DNA of 36,311 nucleotides from Smittium mucronatum (Eukaryota; Kickxellomycota; Harpellomycetes; Harpellales; Legeriomycetaceae), in contig LSSL01003337.1 in the NCBI GenBank assembly GCA_001953115.1, positions 1 through 36,311 on the forward strand, in the 5' to 3' direction. Below, piece by piece: positions 25,501 to 34,867 of the stretch. The position numbers and the translations under genes are program-made. How positions within the stretch are numbered: the first letter of the stretch is position 1; each line of letters opens with the position of its first letter. The notes under the pieces were generated by a model, which was given only the letters and a program-made list of their open reading frames with translations, did no database searches and had not been told where the DNA came from.

Positions 25501-27548
25501 ATTTAAATTAATTCCAATAAATCACTTCCATATACAACACCACTATTCTTTGTCTAAAACAAGTATATTTCGATAGATATTTATATTACTTAAATTTCTT
25601 GAAATATATCTCACTTGCTCACTTAAAACACTAATGGATATACTCAAAAATATTGAGGGATAAATATATTTTAATTCCTGATTTCATTATGTTTAAATAT
25701 ATATTTTTTAAAAAAATCTAACCAAAGTTTTTATCTTTATAAATTAGTTAAATTATAATTTACATAGTCTAAAAATATTAGAAAAATCGACAATATTTTC
25801 AAAAATTATCACAAGCAATTATTAAATATGGACGAGTTTTTTAATAATAGAAAAAAACTATTGGGTAAAATCAAGTTATTATAGTAAAGTTTTAAAGAAT
25901 AAAAAAACATCCATGTATTAATAACACTAATAATTTTGCTAATAAAAAAATCTAAATGATATAATTTTACCATATTTTAATCTTAGAATGAAAAACTAGA
26001 GAAAATGATTTAACTCTTTCTATAAATTAGGAGTTTTACAAATAAAAAATAATTCGACGATTTTTTTACATAGGAAAATTGCCCCCTTAATATTAAAAGT
26101 ATCTTAATTGATATATTCTTTTTGAAAATGTTTATTCGTATAGATCTTTGAATATTAATTGCTAAATTGAATCATTTTCAATATAAAATTTGTAATATTC
26201 GATTTTTTTCTAAAAAATTAATTGATTTCGGTTTTATTGCTATAATTTCCTAATATACCAATTAAAATGACGAAAAGTCGAGTACATTGAGCACTCTAAA
26301 CGCTAAAGATATGGTTATACTCTAAAAATCATAAAGAATTTAAAAGCTTTACTTTGTTAAAATAAAAGTTTATTAATAATAATAAATTTCAAAAAGAGGA
26401 TGACTTAGAATCTTTTTATATCAAGAAATTTATAAATTGGAATTAGGTTTTTTTAAAATTATTTTTTGGTAAATTTGTCGTCTATCGATTATTAAAAAAA
26501 AACCTAGAATATGATTTTAATAAAATTTACCTATATTTCTTCCATTTTTATAAGTAGTATTTATAATAATTGTAAATATTTATGATAAATCTTTAAATTT
26601 TGAAAAAATAAATTATAACAACGGATTAAAATCGGAAAATTATTATTTATTGTGTTTCTAACATTTTTTGATCAATTTTAATGCTGTGCATTAAATATAA
26701 AAAAACATATTAATGAAAAATTTCATATCTGAATGTACAAAATCGACACTCAGTTTGGGGGGGAGGGTTGGCAATTAGTTTTCGGACAATGAAAAATCTT
26801 ATTTTTAAAAACTTTTGTAATTGGGTTGATTTTAAAAAATTAAATGGATGACTTTAAGTTATCAAATAGGAATACAATTTATTTTTGGGCTTATAAAGAT
26901 GAAATGAAATTTGATTGTTTATTCGCATCTTTTAGGTTAAAAAATACAAAGATCAGCTAAATTTAGGATTCGATAAAAATCTAAGTTATTCTAAATCCCA
27001 AATCTAGTCGATTTTTTTTATCATTTAAATTAAATCAAATTCGCGAGAACCTCTGTCAGAATACGAGAACCCCCGAAGATTTCGGTATGAAAAAAATTAA
27101 CCTGTTATAATTTTAATGCTTACTTTAAAAGAATGGCGTTAAATTTTTTGTAATTAAAATATCCACTATCAATTTGCTCAAGAAACCAGAAAAATTCAAA
27201 ATTTCATCCGATTAAAAACTATTAACTAGATCAGTACGAGTACTGATAATTTTAAGCTCGGAAAGGTCTTAGAGAAGAAATTTTTTAAATATATTTATTT
27301 AAGGATAAAAACGTAATTTTGATTTTTATACACGTTTATATAGGATTAAAATCACAAAAAAAAAGACAAAATATGAGAAAAGATAAATTCGGGCTTTTAT
27401 AAAATTCTTTACTTATAGATATTGATTCTAAATTTCAGTAGGCTCAAATGCCCCATTACTCAATACTAATATTTTCTTTGCCTTGAATTATTGCGCGATA
27501 AATTTACACACTATTAGCTACTAAATTATAATTCCCAAATAAAGCTCT
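16558..27548. other. Long AT-rich gene desert
   Basis: Nearly 11 kb without any convincing gene. No open frame of 60 or more codons occurs between about 17.96 and 27.5 kb. The sequence is dominated by short A/T words and small poly-A and poly-T runs, with scattered pure C or G runs at 16843-16852, 17216-17222, 24140-24146 and 26757-26763. A short tandem duplication lies at 21981-22072 and an (ATTCAA)n repeat near 21825-21848. I see no RNA gene or recognisable transposon. Confidence 0.65.
21981..22072 (+). repeat. Tandem duplication of a ~46-base unit
   Basis: Units 21981-22027 and 22028-22072 share ATCTATATA, TAGAAG and AAGAATATATTAGG, followed by TTATTATT. They differ by a few substitutions and a small indel. 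It is a local duplication with no visible function. Confidence 0.75.
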
Positions 27549-27718
27549 TTGATTCTTTCGGGCCCAAATTCTTGCCTCTCTTCATTTTTTTTATACCAGC
27601 GGTTTTAATTGAATTAGTATAACGATTTATCCAGTAATTTACAAACATCTTTAAACCAATGCTAACACTGAATGAAAAATGAATTCCATTTTTGCACCAT
27701 TGGCCCACAAAGGGTTAA
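27549..27718 (+). mobile_element. piggyBac-like MITE, copy M1 (left end decayed)
   Basis: The right end ...CATTGGCCCACAAAGGG then TTAA (27715-27718) matches the right end of copy M3. The left end TTGATTCTTTCGGGCCCAAA is a decayed form of TTAACCCTTTCCGGGCCCAG. Core length is about 162 bases, as in M3 and M4, in the same orientation as M3. It encodes nothing. Confidence 0.75.
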
Positions 27719-28054
27719 ACTTCCAAACCCAGGATAAAGACTGATTTAACAATACATTTGTATGAGAAAAATTGTTATCAAGATGTTTATCTAATCATAT
27801 ATTTATAGCCACAGAAGAAATAGTTGGATTAGAAAAACTTTATAGTTTCTTTATATTTAACGAAAGTATAACGTAAAAAGGCATTATTTTGAAAATTTTA
27901 TTACACCATTTTAGTGAATTAATATTTCAAGGGTTAACTCTATCAAATCAAAGTGCATGAGAACCCCGTGCATTAAATATTCGACTTTTTCGATTCAGAT
28001 AGACTATATTTTGTCATTATTTATGAACGATATTCATGCTGGTTTGGTTTCCAT

Positions 28055-28569
28055 TTAACCCTTTCAGAATCCAAATTTCTGCATAAAAAAAATGATTTTG
28101 GAAAAGATAACATGCTTTTTGTTCATATCTAATTGGTGTAATATGCAATAAAACTATGATTGTTTATAGAGTAAAAAATCATGGGATGAGATTTTCACTT
28201 TGTCAAAACCCCATTTTACTAAGATAAAATGGCTTTTTTTTGGACCAGAAGTGTCTTTTTTTCTGACCAAAACTATATAATTGTATTTATGGCTACTGAT
28301 ATTGGTCAAAAATTGTAGATTGTTGACCCAGTGCCACTGCAAAAAAATTGCTAGTTTTTCTGCAGGAAGCGGGTTTTTCCAGATATCTCTTTAATTTGTT
28401 ACTGATGCTGTTTAATTTCAAAACAAATTGCATAATTATTTATAATGCTAAATAACCATTCGTTTTTTTGGATTTTTAGTAAAAAAATTTGAGACAATTT
28501 TTGGCTCTACGTACGTTTGTAGCCCCAGTTGTATTGCCATTTTTTTATGATGGCCTTTGAAAGGGTTAA
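28055..28569 (+). mobile_element. Longer piggyBac-like non-autonomous element, copy M2
   Basis: TTAA at 28055-28058 followed by CCCTTTCAGA, and TCTGAAAGGG-like TTTGAAAGGG before TTAA at 28566-28569. The 507-base core has inverted ends of about 10 bases. The left end continues ATCCAAATTTCTGC, similar to the left of M1 and M3. The interior carries no transposase. It is probably a less deleted relative of the same family. Confidence 0.7.
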
Positions 28570-29028
28570 CTTTTTCGCCGCTAGTGGACCTTTTCGTGCC
28601 ATTCTCATGGAAATATTTATGCCTCTTTGATTTCGGCTTCGATAAATATATTTATAATTGATTTAATTTTTAAAATTAGCAAATATATTTTTATAAATTT
28701 AGCAAATCAGAGTACCTAACAAACATGGAGACGAAAGTGTTAAATGGGAGATTCTCTTTGAGAGCAGACGCTTTCTGATTAGCTTTTTACTACTTTCCTA
28801 ATTTGAAAATATAGCATTAAGAACAAAACGAAATTATTGGCTAAACTGCGGTATAAGTTTAAAAAAGAAAGCATCTATTGGCAAAGTGTTGAAAATTTAT
28901 TAGGGTAAGTACATTTTTTCCATTTACATTGGCTTGAAGTGATTAAATTTTTCTTTAGCCAATGGTTTACATAAGAAAAAAAGTTCTGGCCTTCAAAAGT
29001 GTCTCCCACATAAGTTTACATTCTATTG
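28570..29028. other. Non-coding spacer between mobile elements
   Basis: No ORF or RNA is recognised in these 459 bases. The first 60 are GC-richer (CGCCGCTAGTGGACC near 28576) without a match to the neighbouring elements. Confidence 0.45.
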
Positions 29029-29100
29029 CAGTAGCACCCCGCTTAAGTTCGCAAATTGAACCCAGGTTAAAAAAGTGCGCACTTAAGCGGGATACTACTG
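29029..29100 (+). mobile_element. 72-base pogo/Tigger-like mini-element
   Basis: The left end CAGTAGCACCCCGCTTAAG and the inverted right end CAGTAGTATCCCGCTTAAG agree at 17 of 19 bases. CAGT-type termini with a GCTTA word recall pogo/Tigger elements, which target TA. A TA follows the right end, but the base pair before the left end is TG, so one target copy is lost or changed. It has only about 34 bases between the ends and no coding capacity. Confidence 0.65.
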
Positions 29101-29219
29101 TAATCCAATAAATTTTTGATTTAATAATTTTTATCCAATTGAATTTATTAAAATTTACCAGAGATTATTGAATATTAAAAAACCCATTTGGATTATTGGA
29201 ATTTAAATGGGGTGCGCAC

Positions 29220-29390
29220 TTAACCCTTTCCGGGCCCAGATCTGTGCTTTTCCCCTATTTGTGTATATTTACAACTCTAATTTGCCCAAATGCATGATCA
29301 ACCTAATGTACACATATAATATTAAACTAATTATAACATTGAGCAAAAAGTGAAAGACATTTTTTGTACTATCGCCCCTGAAAGGGTTAA
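29220..29390 (+). mobile_element. piggyBac-like MITE, copy M3, with TTAA duplication
   Basis: A core of 163 bases (29224-29386) begins CCCTTTCCGGGCC and ends GCCCCTGAAAGGG, flanked by TTAA at 29220-29223 and 29387-29390. The flanks (GTGCGCAC...GCGGGAT) are the two halves of a pogo-like right terminus that is unbroken at 29075-29093 (GTGCGCACTTAAGCGGGAT). The insertion and its TTAA duplication are therefore visible directly. TTAA targeting and CCC-starting ends are hallmarks of the piggyBac superfamily. Confidence 0.9.
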
Positions 29391-29687
29391 GCGGGATGCT
29401 AATTTAGCTATGTTGTTGCATTTGACAAATACGTATATATAAATTTTAGCAAATCGGGGAAAATAGATTGTATATAGCAGAAAAATTAAATTAAAATATA
29501 TGCAACCCAAGTTTATAATAACCAATAAGCACAAATATTATCTCCTTTAGCCCAAATCAATACGAGTCATAATAGCTCATGTTATCTGCTTTTTTGGAGA
29601 TGATTCTATGTCTAAGGGAATATAACTTGCTTTGATTGTTCTCAATGGCAAATCAAATTTTCTCTAAATCTTTGAGCCTGGCCAGGA

Positions 29688-29859
29688 TTAACCCTTTCAG
29701 GGGCAATGGTACAAAAAATGACTTTCACTTTTTGTTCAATGTTTTCATTAGCCTAATACTATTTGTATACCATTGGATAAATCAAGAATTCAGGCCTATT
29801 GAAAGGGCTAGTTTGAGCAAATAGGAGTGAGGCTTAAATTTGGGCCTGGAAAGGGTTAA
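29688..29859 (-). mobile_element. piggyBac-like MITE, copy M4 (inverted)
   Basis: Same family as M3 in reverse orientation, with a 164-base core (29692-29855) between TTAA at 29688-29691 and 29856-29859. Its left end CCCTTTCAGGGGCAATGGTA, followed by CAAAAAATG and CTTTCACTTTTTG, is the reverse complement of the right end of M3. Its right end carries CAAATAGG, TGGGCC and GGAAAGGG, matching the left of M3. The 62-codon open frame across it is an artefact of the repeat. Confidence 0.88.
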
Positions 29860-30280
29860 AAGATGATCTAGACAAAAGATAATACGTTATCACCTTTGTA
29901 AAAAAACAAGGTCTTTACAGCTCTTATTTATGCATTTTAGCCTACTCTTATTTGCTTAAATTTTAATCGATAAAAATGCATTATTGGCCTTTTTTTTCGA
30001 TGGGGATGGATTTTTGTTAAATATAATTTTATTTTTAACTCTTTGTTGAGATAAAGTCGTTTACTTTTATGTTTATACATTATTTATCCAATAAAGGAGT
30101 ATATATGAAACTAAATGTTTGGTTTTGATTCCTACTCAGTTCAACATTGGTAAAGCCTCCGTATACTCAGATCAGAAATAGTCAATTCTTTCAGCTTAAT
30201 TTTTCATAGATTCGGTTTGTTATAAAAAAAATTCTATTCGAACAATTCAAAGTATAGCAAACAAATAATACGTGTAATTT

Positions 30281-30444
30281 TTAGCCCTTTCTGAGAGCAA
30301 AGGCTTATTTAACTTTCACTGAAATTTATAATTTACCATTTGGTGAAATTTAAACGTGTCCAATTATACCGCTGATTTGAAAATGTGATTTGAATTGTGC
30401 AAAAATAGTTACAATTTTTGTAAAACCAACCATCAAAGGGCTAA
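30281..30444 (+). mobile_element. Diverged piggyBac-like MITE, copy M5
   Basis: The ends CCCTTTCTGAGAG and CATCAAAGGG enclose about 156 bases. GTGCAAAAATAG, TTACAATTTTTGTAAAACC and ATCAAAGGG follow the same order as the right half of M3. The flanks read TTAG and CTAA rather than TTAA, so either both target copies have mutated or this subfamily has an extended end. Confidence 0.6.
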
Positions 30445-30875
30445 ACTTAAGCTTTTGATTAATTTTAAAAGATAACCTTTTGGTTAATCATTTTATCTTC
30501 AACGCTGATTGTGAATCTCCTAAATTAGATTGTTTATATCGATTTGCAATTCTCTTCTTTTCTTATTTACACATATGTTATTCCGATTAGAAGATTATAT
30601 ATTCCTTTTTATTGATAGTAATATTAGTTAATGAAGGTTCCAGTTTGTCTTAGGGAAATATTAATTTGCATAAAGATAAAGTAATGAAAAATCTCAGTAA
30701 CTGGCGTATTCATCGCTATATTTAATAACTTTTTATTCTATGGCCCATTTCCAAAGATATAAAGCCTTCCATCATCCTATTTCAAATTTTTTTATATTGA
30801 ATAGCATTACCATTAAAGACGGATTACACTCTAATACTGTTTAATGATACATTAAAAATCCTTAAAAATCGAGAA
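30445..30875. other. Upstream region of the transporter gene
   Basis: No ORF or repeat is recognised in this AT-rich interval. No consensus TATA box stands out; AT-rich words such as TTTTTTATATTGAATAG (about 30788-30804) precede the ATG by about 70 bases. Confidence 0.35.
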
Positions 30876-32301
30876 ATGAATTCTTCAACTACTTCCAAGA
30901 TTTTTTTAACATTCGGGATGCTTATTTCTGGATCAATAAGTGTCATCCTTACCAAAATGCAAAATCGTGTATGTATCAAAAATTGCAATAAAGAAGACCC
31001 AGAACTCCAATTATATTACAATCAACCAGTATTGCAAACACTCAACAAGTATCTGGGTGAATTTTTGTTTATGATTGTTTTTGTGGCGATAAAGTCATAT
31101 AAACTACAAAAATCATCACCTGAATTGGGAAAATACCAAGAGTTGTTGGACCAAACTCTCAGTATTGAGACAAATTCTTATCAAGCAATTGATCTGCGAA
31201 GTCCTTCAATGGATTTTTTTTCTTTTGAGGATGATAATGACCAACAAATTATAAGTATGAAGGAAGGAAAACCTGAGCTAAGTGGATATGATAACCTTCT
31301 AATGTGTATTCCCACCATATGCGACGCTTTCTCGCAAACTGTAAATATTTAATATCTTTATTTTTAAAATAAGTTCTAATTTGCCATGATTTATAGCTTC
31401 TGAATGTAGGTTTGATATTTGTACCAGCCTCTGTCTATCAGATGATAAAGGGTATTTCAGTTATCTTTGTTGGACTGCTTTCTGTAAAAATTCTAGGGCA
31501 CCGTCTCTCTCGTGGTCAGTGGATATCCTTATTAATGATTTTTGTTGGAACTATGGTGGTGGGAGCTAGTTCTATTATAAATTTAACTGGGTTTAAAACC
31601 AACAAGAATATCGACTTTTTTGAAAAAAGTACTTGTGATAAAAAAAAAAATCGATCCGAGAAAATATTTGGGATTACTGCTATTTTTTTTTCACAAATAT
31701 TTGAAGCTTTGATGATGGTTTCAGAAGAAAAAATAATGCAAAAGTACAGTTATAGCCCTCTTAAGGGGGTTGGCTTAATGGGAACTTTTGGTTTGATCAC
31801 TTCTGCGATAATGATTCCATTATTGTATTATACTTTTGGTATAAATGATAAGGGTGGTTACTTTGATGCTGTTACTGGATTTTATCAAATCATTAATACT
31901 AAGACAGTGTTTATTATCTGCTTGATCTTAATGGTGTCTATGCCCATTTTTAATTGGTTTGGGATCTTTGTCACTAATGTTGTGAGTGCATCTTCAAGGT
32001 CTACAATAGATTCTTGCAGGTAATCATCTATTATTATTATTTTTAAAAAAACGATGAGAATATCTTTGAATGTCATTTTAATTTTAAAAAATCGATTTTA
32101 GATGTATTTCAATATGGGCTATAAGTTTATATTTGGGATGGGAGGAGTTTAATCTATTACAAGCCGCCGGTAACACATATTTAACATTATACCCTTATCA
32201 TATATAAATAACTAGTAAACATGCGAATTTTTATTATAGGTTTTTCTGTTGTATTTTACGGAACATTAATTTTTAATAAGGTCACAAGCAGTCCTTTTTG
32301 A
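30876..32301 (+). CDS. SLC35F6/EamA-type membrane transporter (4 exons)
   Basis: Exons 30876-31340, 31397-32019, 32102-32169 and 32240-32301 join to 405 residues in the drug/metabolite-transporter (EamA) fold. Segments match the SLC35F6 type: IFLTFGMLISGSISVILTK near the start; PVLQTLNKYLGEFLFMIVF at 51-69; IPTICDAFSQT joined to LLNVGLIFVP across intron 1; KGISVIFVGLLSVKILG followed by RGQWISLLMIFVGTMVVGAS; NWFGIFVTNVVSASSRSTID; and a last helix GFSVVFYGTLIFNK. About ten hydrophobic helices are visible. Residues 79-138 form a long polar, acidic insertion (SFEDDNDQQ). SLC35F6 relatives sit in lysosomal or mitochondrial membranes. The substrate is not established, so none is assigned. Stop is TGA. 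The upstream flank carries a MITE cluster. Confidence 0.87.
31341..31396 (+). other. Intron 1 of the transporter gene
   Basis: 56 bases, GTAAAT...TTATAG, phase 0, with a likely branch site TTCTAAT at 31374-31380. Splicing joins CDAFSQT to LLNVGLIF. Unspliced, the frame stops at 31350-31352. Confidence 0.9.
32020..32101 (+). other. Intron 2 of the transporter gene
   Basis: 82 bases, GTAATC...TTTTAG, phase 2. Splicing continues STIDSCR into CISIWAISLYLGWEEFN, which matches the family. Confidence 0.85.
32170..32239 (+). other. Intron 3 of the transporter gene
   Basis: 70 bases, GTAACA...TTATAG, phase 1. Splicing joins LLQAA to GFSVVFYGTLIFNK, the expected last helix. Confidence 0.82.
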
Positions 32302-32905
32302 TGTTATTAATCTTTTCTGCATCTATTTTACTGAAAGATTTCGGGAGATTTTGTTAAAATTATTGTTTTGAAATTTAGAATATGGAATTTTTATTATTTA
32401 AAGTATGATATAAAAATTTGAATCTCTAAGAAGTTTCAAATATCCTAATCTTTTTTTGCTAAACAAATATCAAGTTATTATGTTTTAATACTAGGAAAAA
32501 TTTCGATTTTAGAATTATATTCAACACTAAAATAATAATAAGAAACCTAATGGACTGTGTTTTTTTTAAAAACGCCAATATTAGAATTTTTCTGTCTTTT
32601 TGGTTGAAATCTCTTTAATATTTTTAATTATAAGTTGTATTAGCGACCAAAGATCGAAATGAACTTAGGATCATAGCTGTTACTTTTTTTTATTAATAGA
32701 AACTCTAAAATTTGATCATTAATAAAAATCTAAAGATAAAAAATTGAAAATTTTTTAGTAATTAGCGAAATTGCCTCTATATTTAATTTTTTTCTAAATT
32801 TATTACTTTCTCAACTTTGAAACTTCTGAAAAAAAATAAAATATTAAACAGTTGAAAAATAATTGCACATCTGAAGCGGGGTTTATGATTTTAGAAATTC
32901 GTCAC
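32302..32905. other. Downstream of the transporter gene, no gene seen
   Basis: AT-rich sequence without ORF or RNA. I could not find a canonical AATAAA within 150 bases of the stop. Confidence 0.45.
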
Positions 32906-33072
32906 CAGTAACCATTATTCCCTTGAACCAATGCCCTCGAGGTATGGAGCTGCTAGAGCGGCAGAGGGTAGTTTAGTGAAATTTTTTTTAATTATGTTTT
33001 TATAACTTTTTATTAACTTTGAAATAATTTCCCGTAAAAAAAAATTAAAAAAATAAATCAGTAACCATTATT
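32906..33072 (+). mobile_element. SINE-like repeat, copy C, with 14-base target duplication
   Basis: CAGTAACCATTATT occurs at 32906-32919 and again at 33059-33072, immediately flanking a 139-base element (32920-33058). The element starts CCCTTGAACCAATGCCC, carries TATGGAGCTGCTAGAGCGG then CAGAGGG, and ends TTTTATTAACTTTGAAATAA then TTTCCCGT and an A-rich tail interrupted by T. A perfect 14-base duplication plus an A-rich 3' end is the signature of LINE-machinery retroposition. It has no ORF. I do not see convincing A and B boxes, so it may be a SINE of unusual origin or a 5'-truncated LINE end. Confidence 0.88.
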
Positions 33073-33509
33073 TTCCCCAAATTTTTAGAAAATATAATTA
33101 TACCCCAGTTTAAAATTGTTTTCTATTTCTCTATATAGCTAGATTATAATGCTTTATAAAAAAACTAATGAAAATAATGAAATTGGGATATGAAAGGTAT
33201 ATATGAATTGCATGTTAACTCTTCTTAAATGAGTTTCAATAGTAACTACCGTCTTACAATCTAATGACCTATCATAAAAAAATGTTTTTAGAAAATGTTT
33301 TAATATATATTATCAACTATACCTTTTCTAATGCAATTTCGAAAAAGATAGGACCAAATTGTATTCATTTTTTCCAAATTGAAAAACTTTTTTTTTATTT
33401 AGACCTAGCTGATTCGAAATTACATTAAAAAAGGTGTAGTTTAAAGTTTTAGATCACAAAATTATGAATTAAATAAATTTTTAAAGCCTGGAACAGTTAA
33501 TTGTAAATA
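33073..33509. other. AT-rich intergenic sequence, no gene seen
   Basis: No ORF, RNA or repeat is recognised in these 437 bases. Confidence 0.5.
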
Positions 33510-33772
33510 TTAGACTAACTCGTTGCATATAATTGTAAATTTTTTATGGTTTCTGAACAGAAATGTTATAACAGCAAAGCCAAACCCCGCAATGATCCAT
33601 TGAGAAATAATAATAATAGTAAACAAAATAGTACATAGACTTGGTGACAAATTCTGCAATAGAAATGAGAAAACGGTTCTCAATTTCAATTTTTAATGAT
33701 AATTTATTTAAGGTAAAAATGTAAATTTACGCAAAATATTGCATAACCAAACCGAAATATGATACCCAGCAT
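33510..33772 (-). pseudogene. Possible membrane-protein fragment with one intron
   Basis: On the - strand, ATG 33772-33770 gives MLGIIFRFGYAIFC (to 33731). A GTAAAT...TTGCAG intron (33730-33654, 77 bases, phase 0) then joins to 47 residues beginning NLSPSLCTILFTIIIISQW and ending at TAA 33510-33512. Intron size and borders match the intact genes here. The product has one or two hydrophobic helices followed by a basic FRNHKK. The order LG-IIFR, then a helix ending in FLFR, faintly recalls fungal RTA1-like proteins (IGYxxR, then a helix, then LGR), but the key residues differ. At about 61 residues it is a fragment at best. It could be chance AT-rich coding. Confidence 0.3.
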
Positions 33773-34230
33773 TGAAATCTGACAACCATGAATAAAATAT
33801 ATTATTCGCTGGATTTTTCAGCATTTTTTTTGTATCACGGACTTTTATTTTAAGATAACTCAGTAAAAACTATTTTAAAAAGAAGATGAAAAAAAGAAAA
33901 ATAGTTAAAGAAAAGATTATTATCTTAACTACAATAAGCTCCTCTGCCGGACTACCGGCTGCGTACCTATGAAAAAAGGTTGCAATCTAACAACAAAACG
34001 ACATCCCCTAGCATTGTTTCAAGTAGGTGTATGACTGAGGTTACATGCAGTCAAGAATTAAGCTCTTTGTCAACGAACAATAGTCGTTAAAGCTACTAAG
34101 CTTTAGTCAGAGCCTACTTCTACCCAATTAATAAAATTAGGCTTCTATCCAAACGTGGGTTTGATCGACTTGGCTTTCCTACAAATAGCTGTTAGACGCT
34201 GAAGTCAGTCTGGCAGTAAAATGCTGGAAT
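33773..34230. other. Non-coding, with a GC-richer second half
   Basis: From about 33945 the base composition becomes richer in G and C (GCCGGACTACCGGCTGCG at 33946-33963) with no open frame. On the - strand, CCGGCAGAGG loosely resembles the GCGGCAGAGG core of the SINE-like repeat. The stretch adjoins the leader-like segment at 34231-34410 and may belong to the same element. Confidence 0.35.
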
Positions 34231-34410
34231 TGCGACTAATTTTTATTCCAAAGTGTACTAAACGGCACGAATCCATCTATTTTGAGACGGTACTCCTCTT
34301 GAATGGCTGTCCTACCAATCCCTGTGCGCTGTCTCCACTACTCCAAACAAAGAATAGTACAATGCTTTGTGAAATTTTATTTTAATGTGCTTCTAAACGC
34401 ACACTACTTA
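34231..34410 (+). repeat. Segment resembling the LINE leader
   Basis: Three blocks match the LINE leader in the same order. AAGTGTACTAAA: 34251-34262 against 151-162. CGGCACGAATCCATCTATTT: 34263-34282 against 207-226, with 3 mismatches in 20. AAACGCACACT: 34395-34405 against 294-304. Spacing between blocks differs by about 45 bases each way, so the copies have rearranged. It is probably a remnant of another member of the same or a related LINE family. Confidence 0.5.
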
Positions 34411-34585
34411 AGCCCCTAAATCACGGGAAAGTATTTTACTCTTAGAAGACTCATGGCCGTTTAAAGAATCTATATGCAGAATAGAAATCCTTACTGGCCT
34501 TAAATTAGTTGCTTTTGGTGGTCCCTGAAATTTACAATATAATACTCATTAAGCAACCAAAATATATATACTGAACATCATTTGA

Positions 34586-34867
34586 GATTTCTTGAATTAT
34601 TATTATCAGTCCGAACTATTGAGAGCAGGCAACATCCATTAAACATCACTCGATCGTATTTATAGTCACTTGCCAGTGTTTGGCCGATCGGAAATTCTAT
34701 TCGATATAGATTGCATTTCATTCTCGGGATCAACAAATAGTATGGGTTTATAGGCAATAAGATGCTCAAGATCACCAAAAATGGATGAGAAGATATTTGA
34801 CCTAAATGGCATTTCACCTAATTATTATGCCTATTACAAGCTAGAATCAAACGTAATTACCCAATAA
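34586..34867 (+). pseudogene. Possible broken coding fragment, unrecognised
   Basis: One + strand frame of 94 codons to TAA 34865-34867 is interrupted by only two stops. It reads in part RIYSHLPVFGRSEILFDIDC, and its last 34 codons begin RSPKMDEKIFDLNGISPNYY. Base composition is richer in G and C than the surroundings. A 79-codon - strand frame (34817-34578) overlaps it, and I cannot decide between the strands. No family is recognised. Confidence 0.25.

Noticed and set aside
27931..27937. GGGTTAA as the right end of a further MITE
   Set aside because: Only this solo end is visible; no matching left end with TTAACCC was found at a suitable distance.
27526..29824. Short open frames 27526-27708 (-) and 29636-29824 (+) that resemble each other
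   Set aside because: Their similarity (FVNYWIN/FVYHWIN) comes from the shared MITE sequence, not from a protein family.
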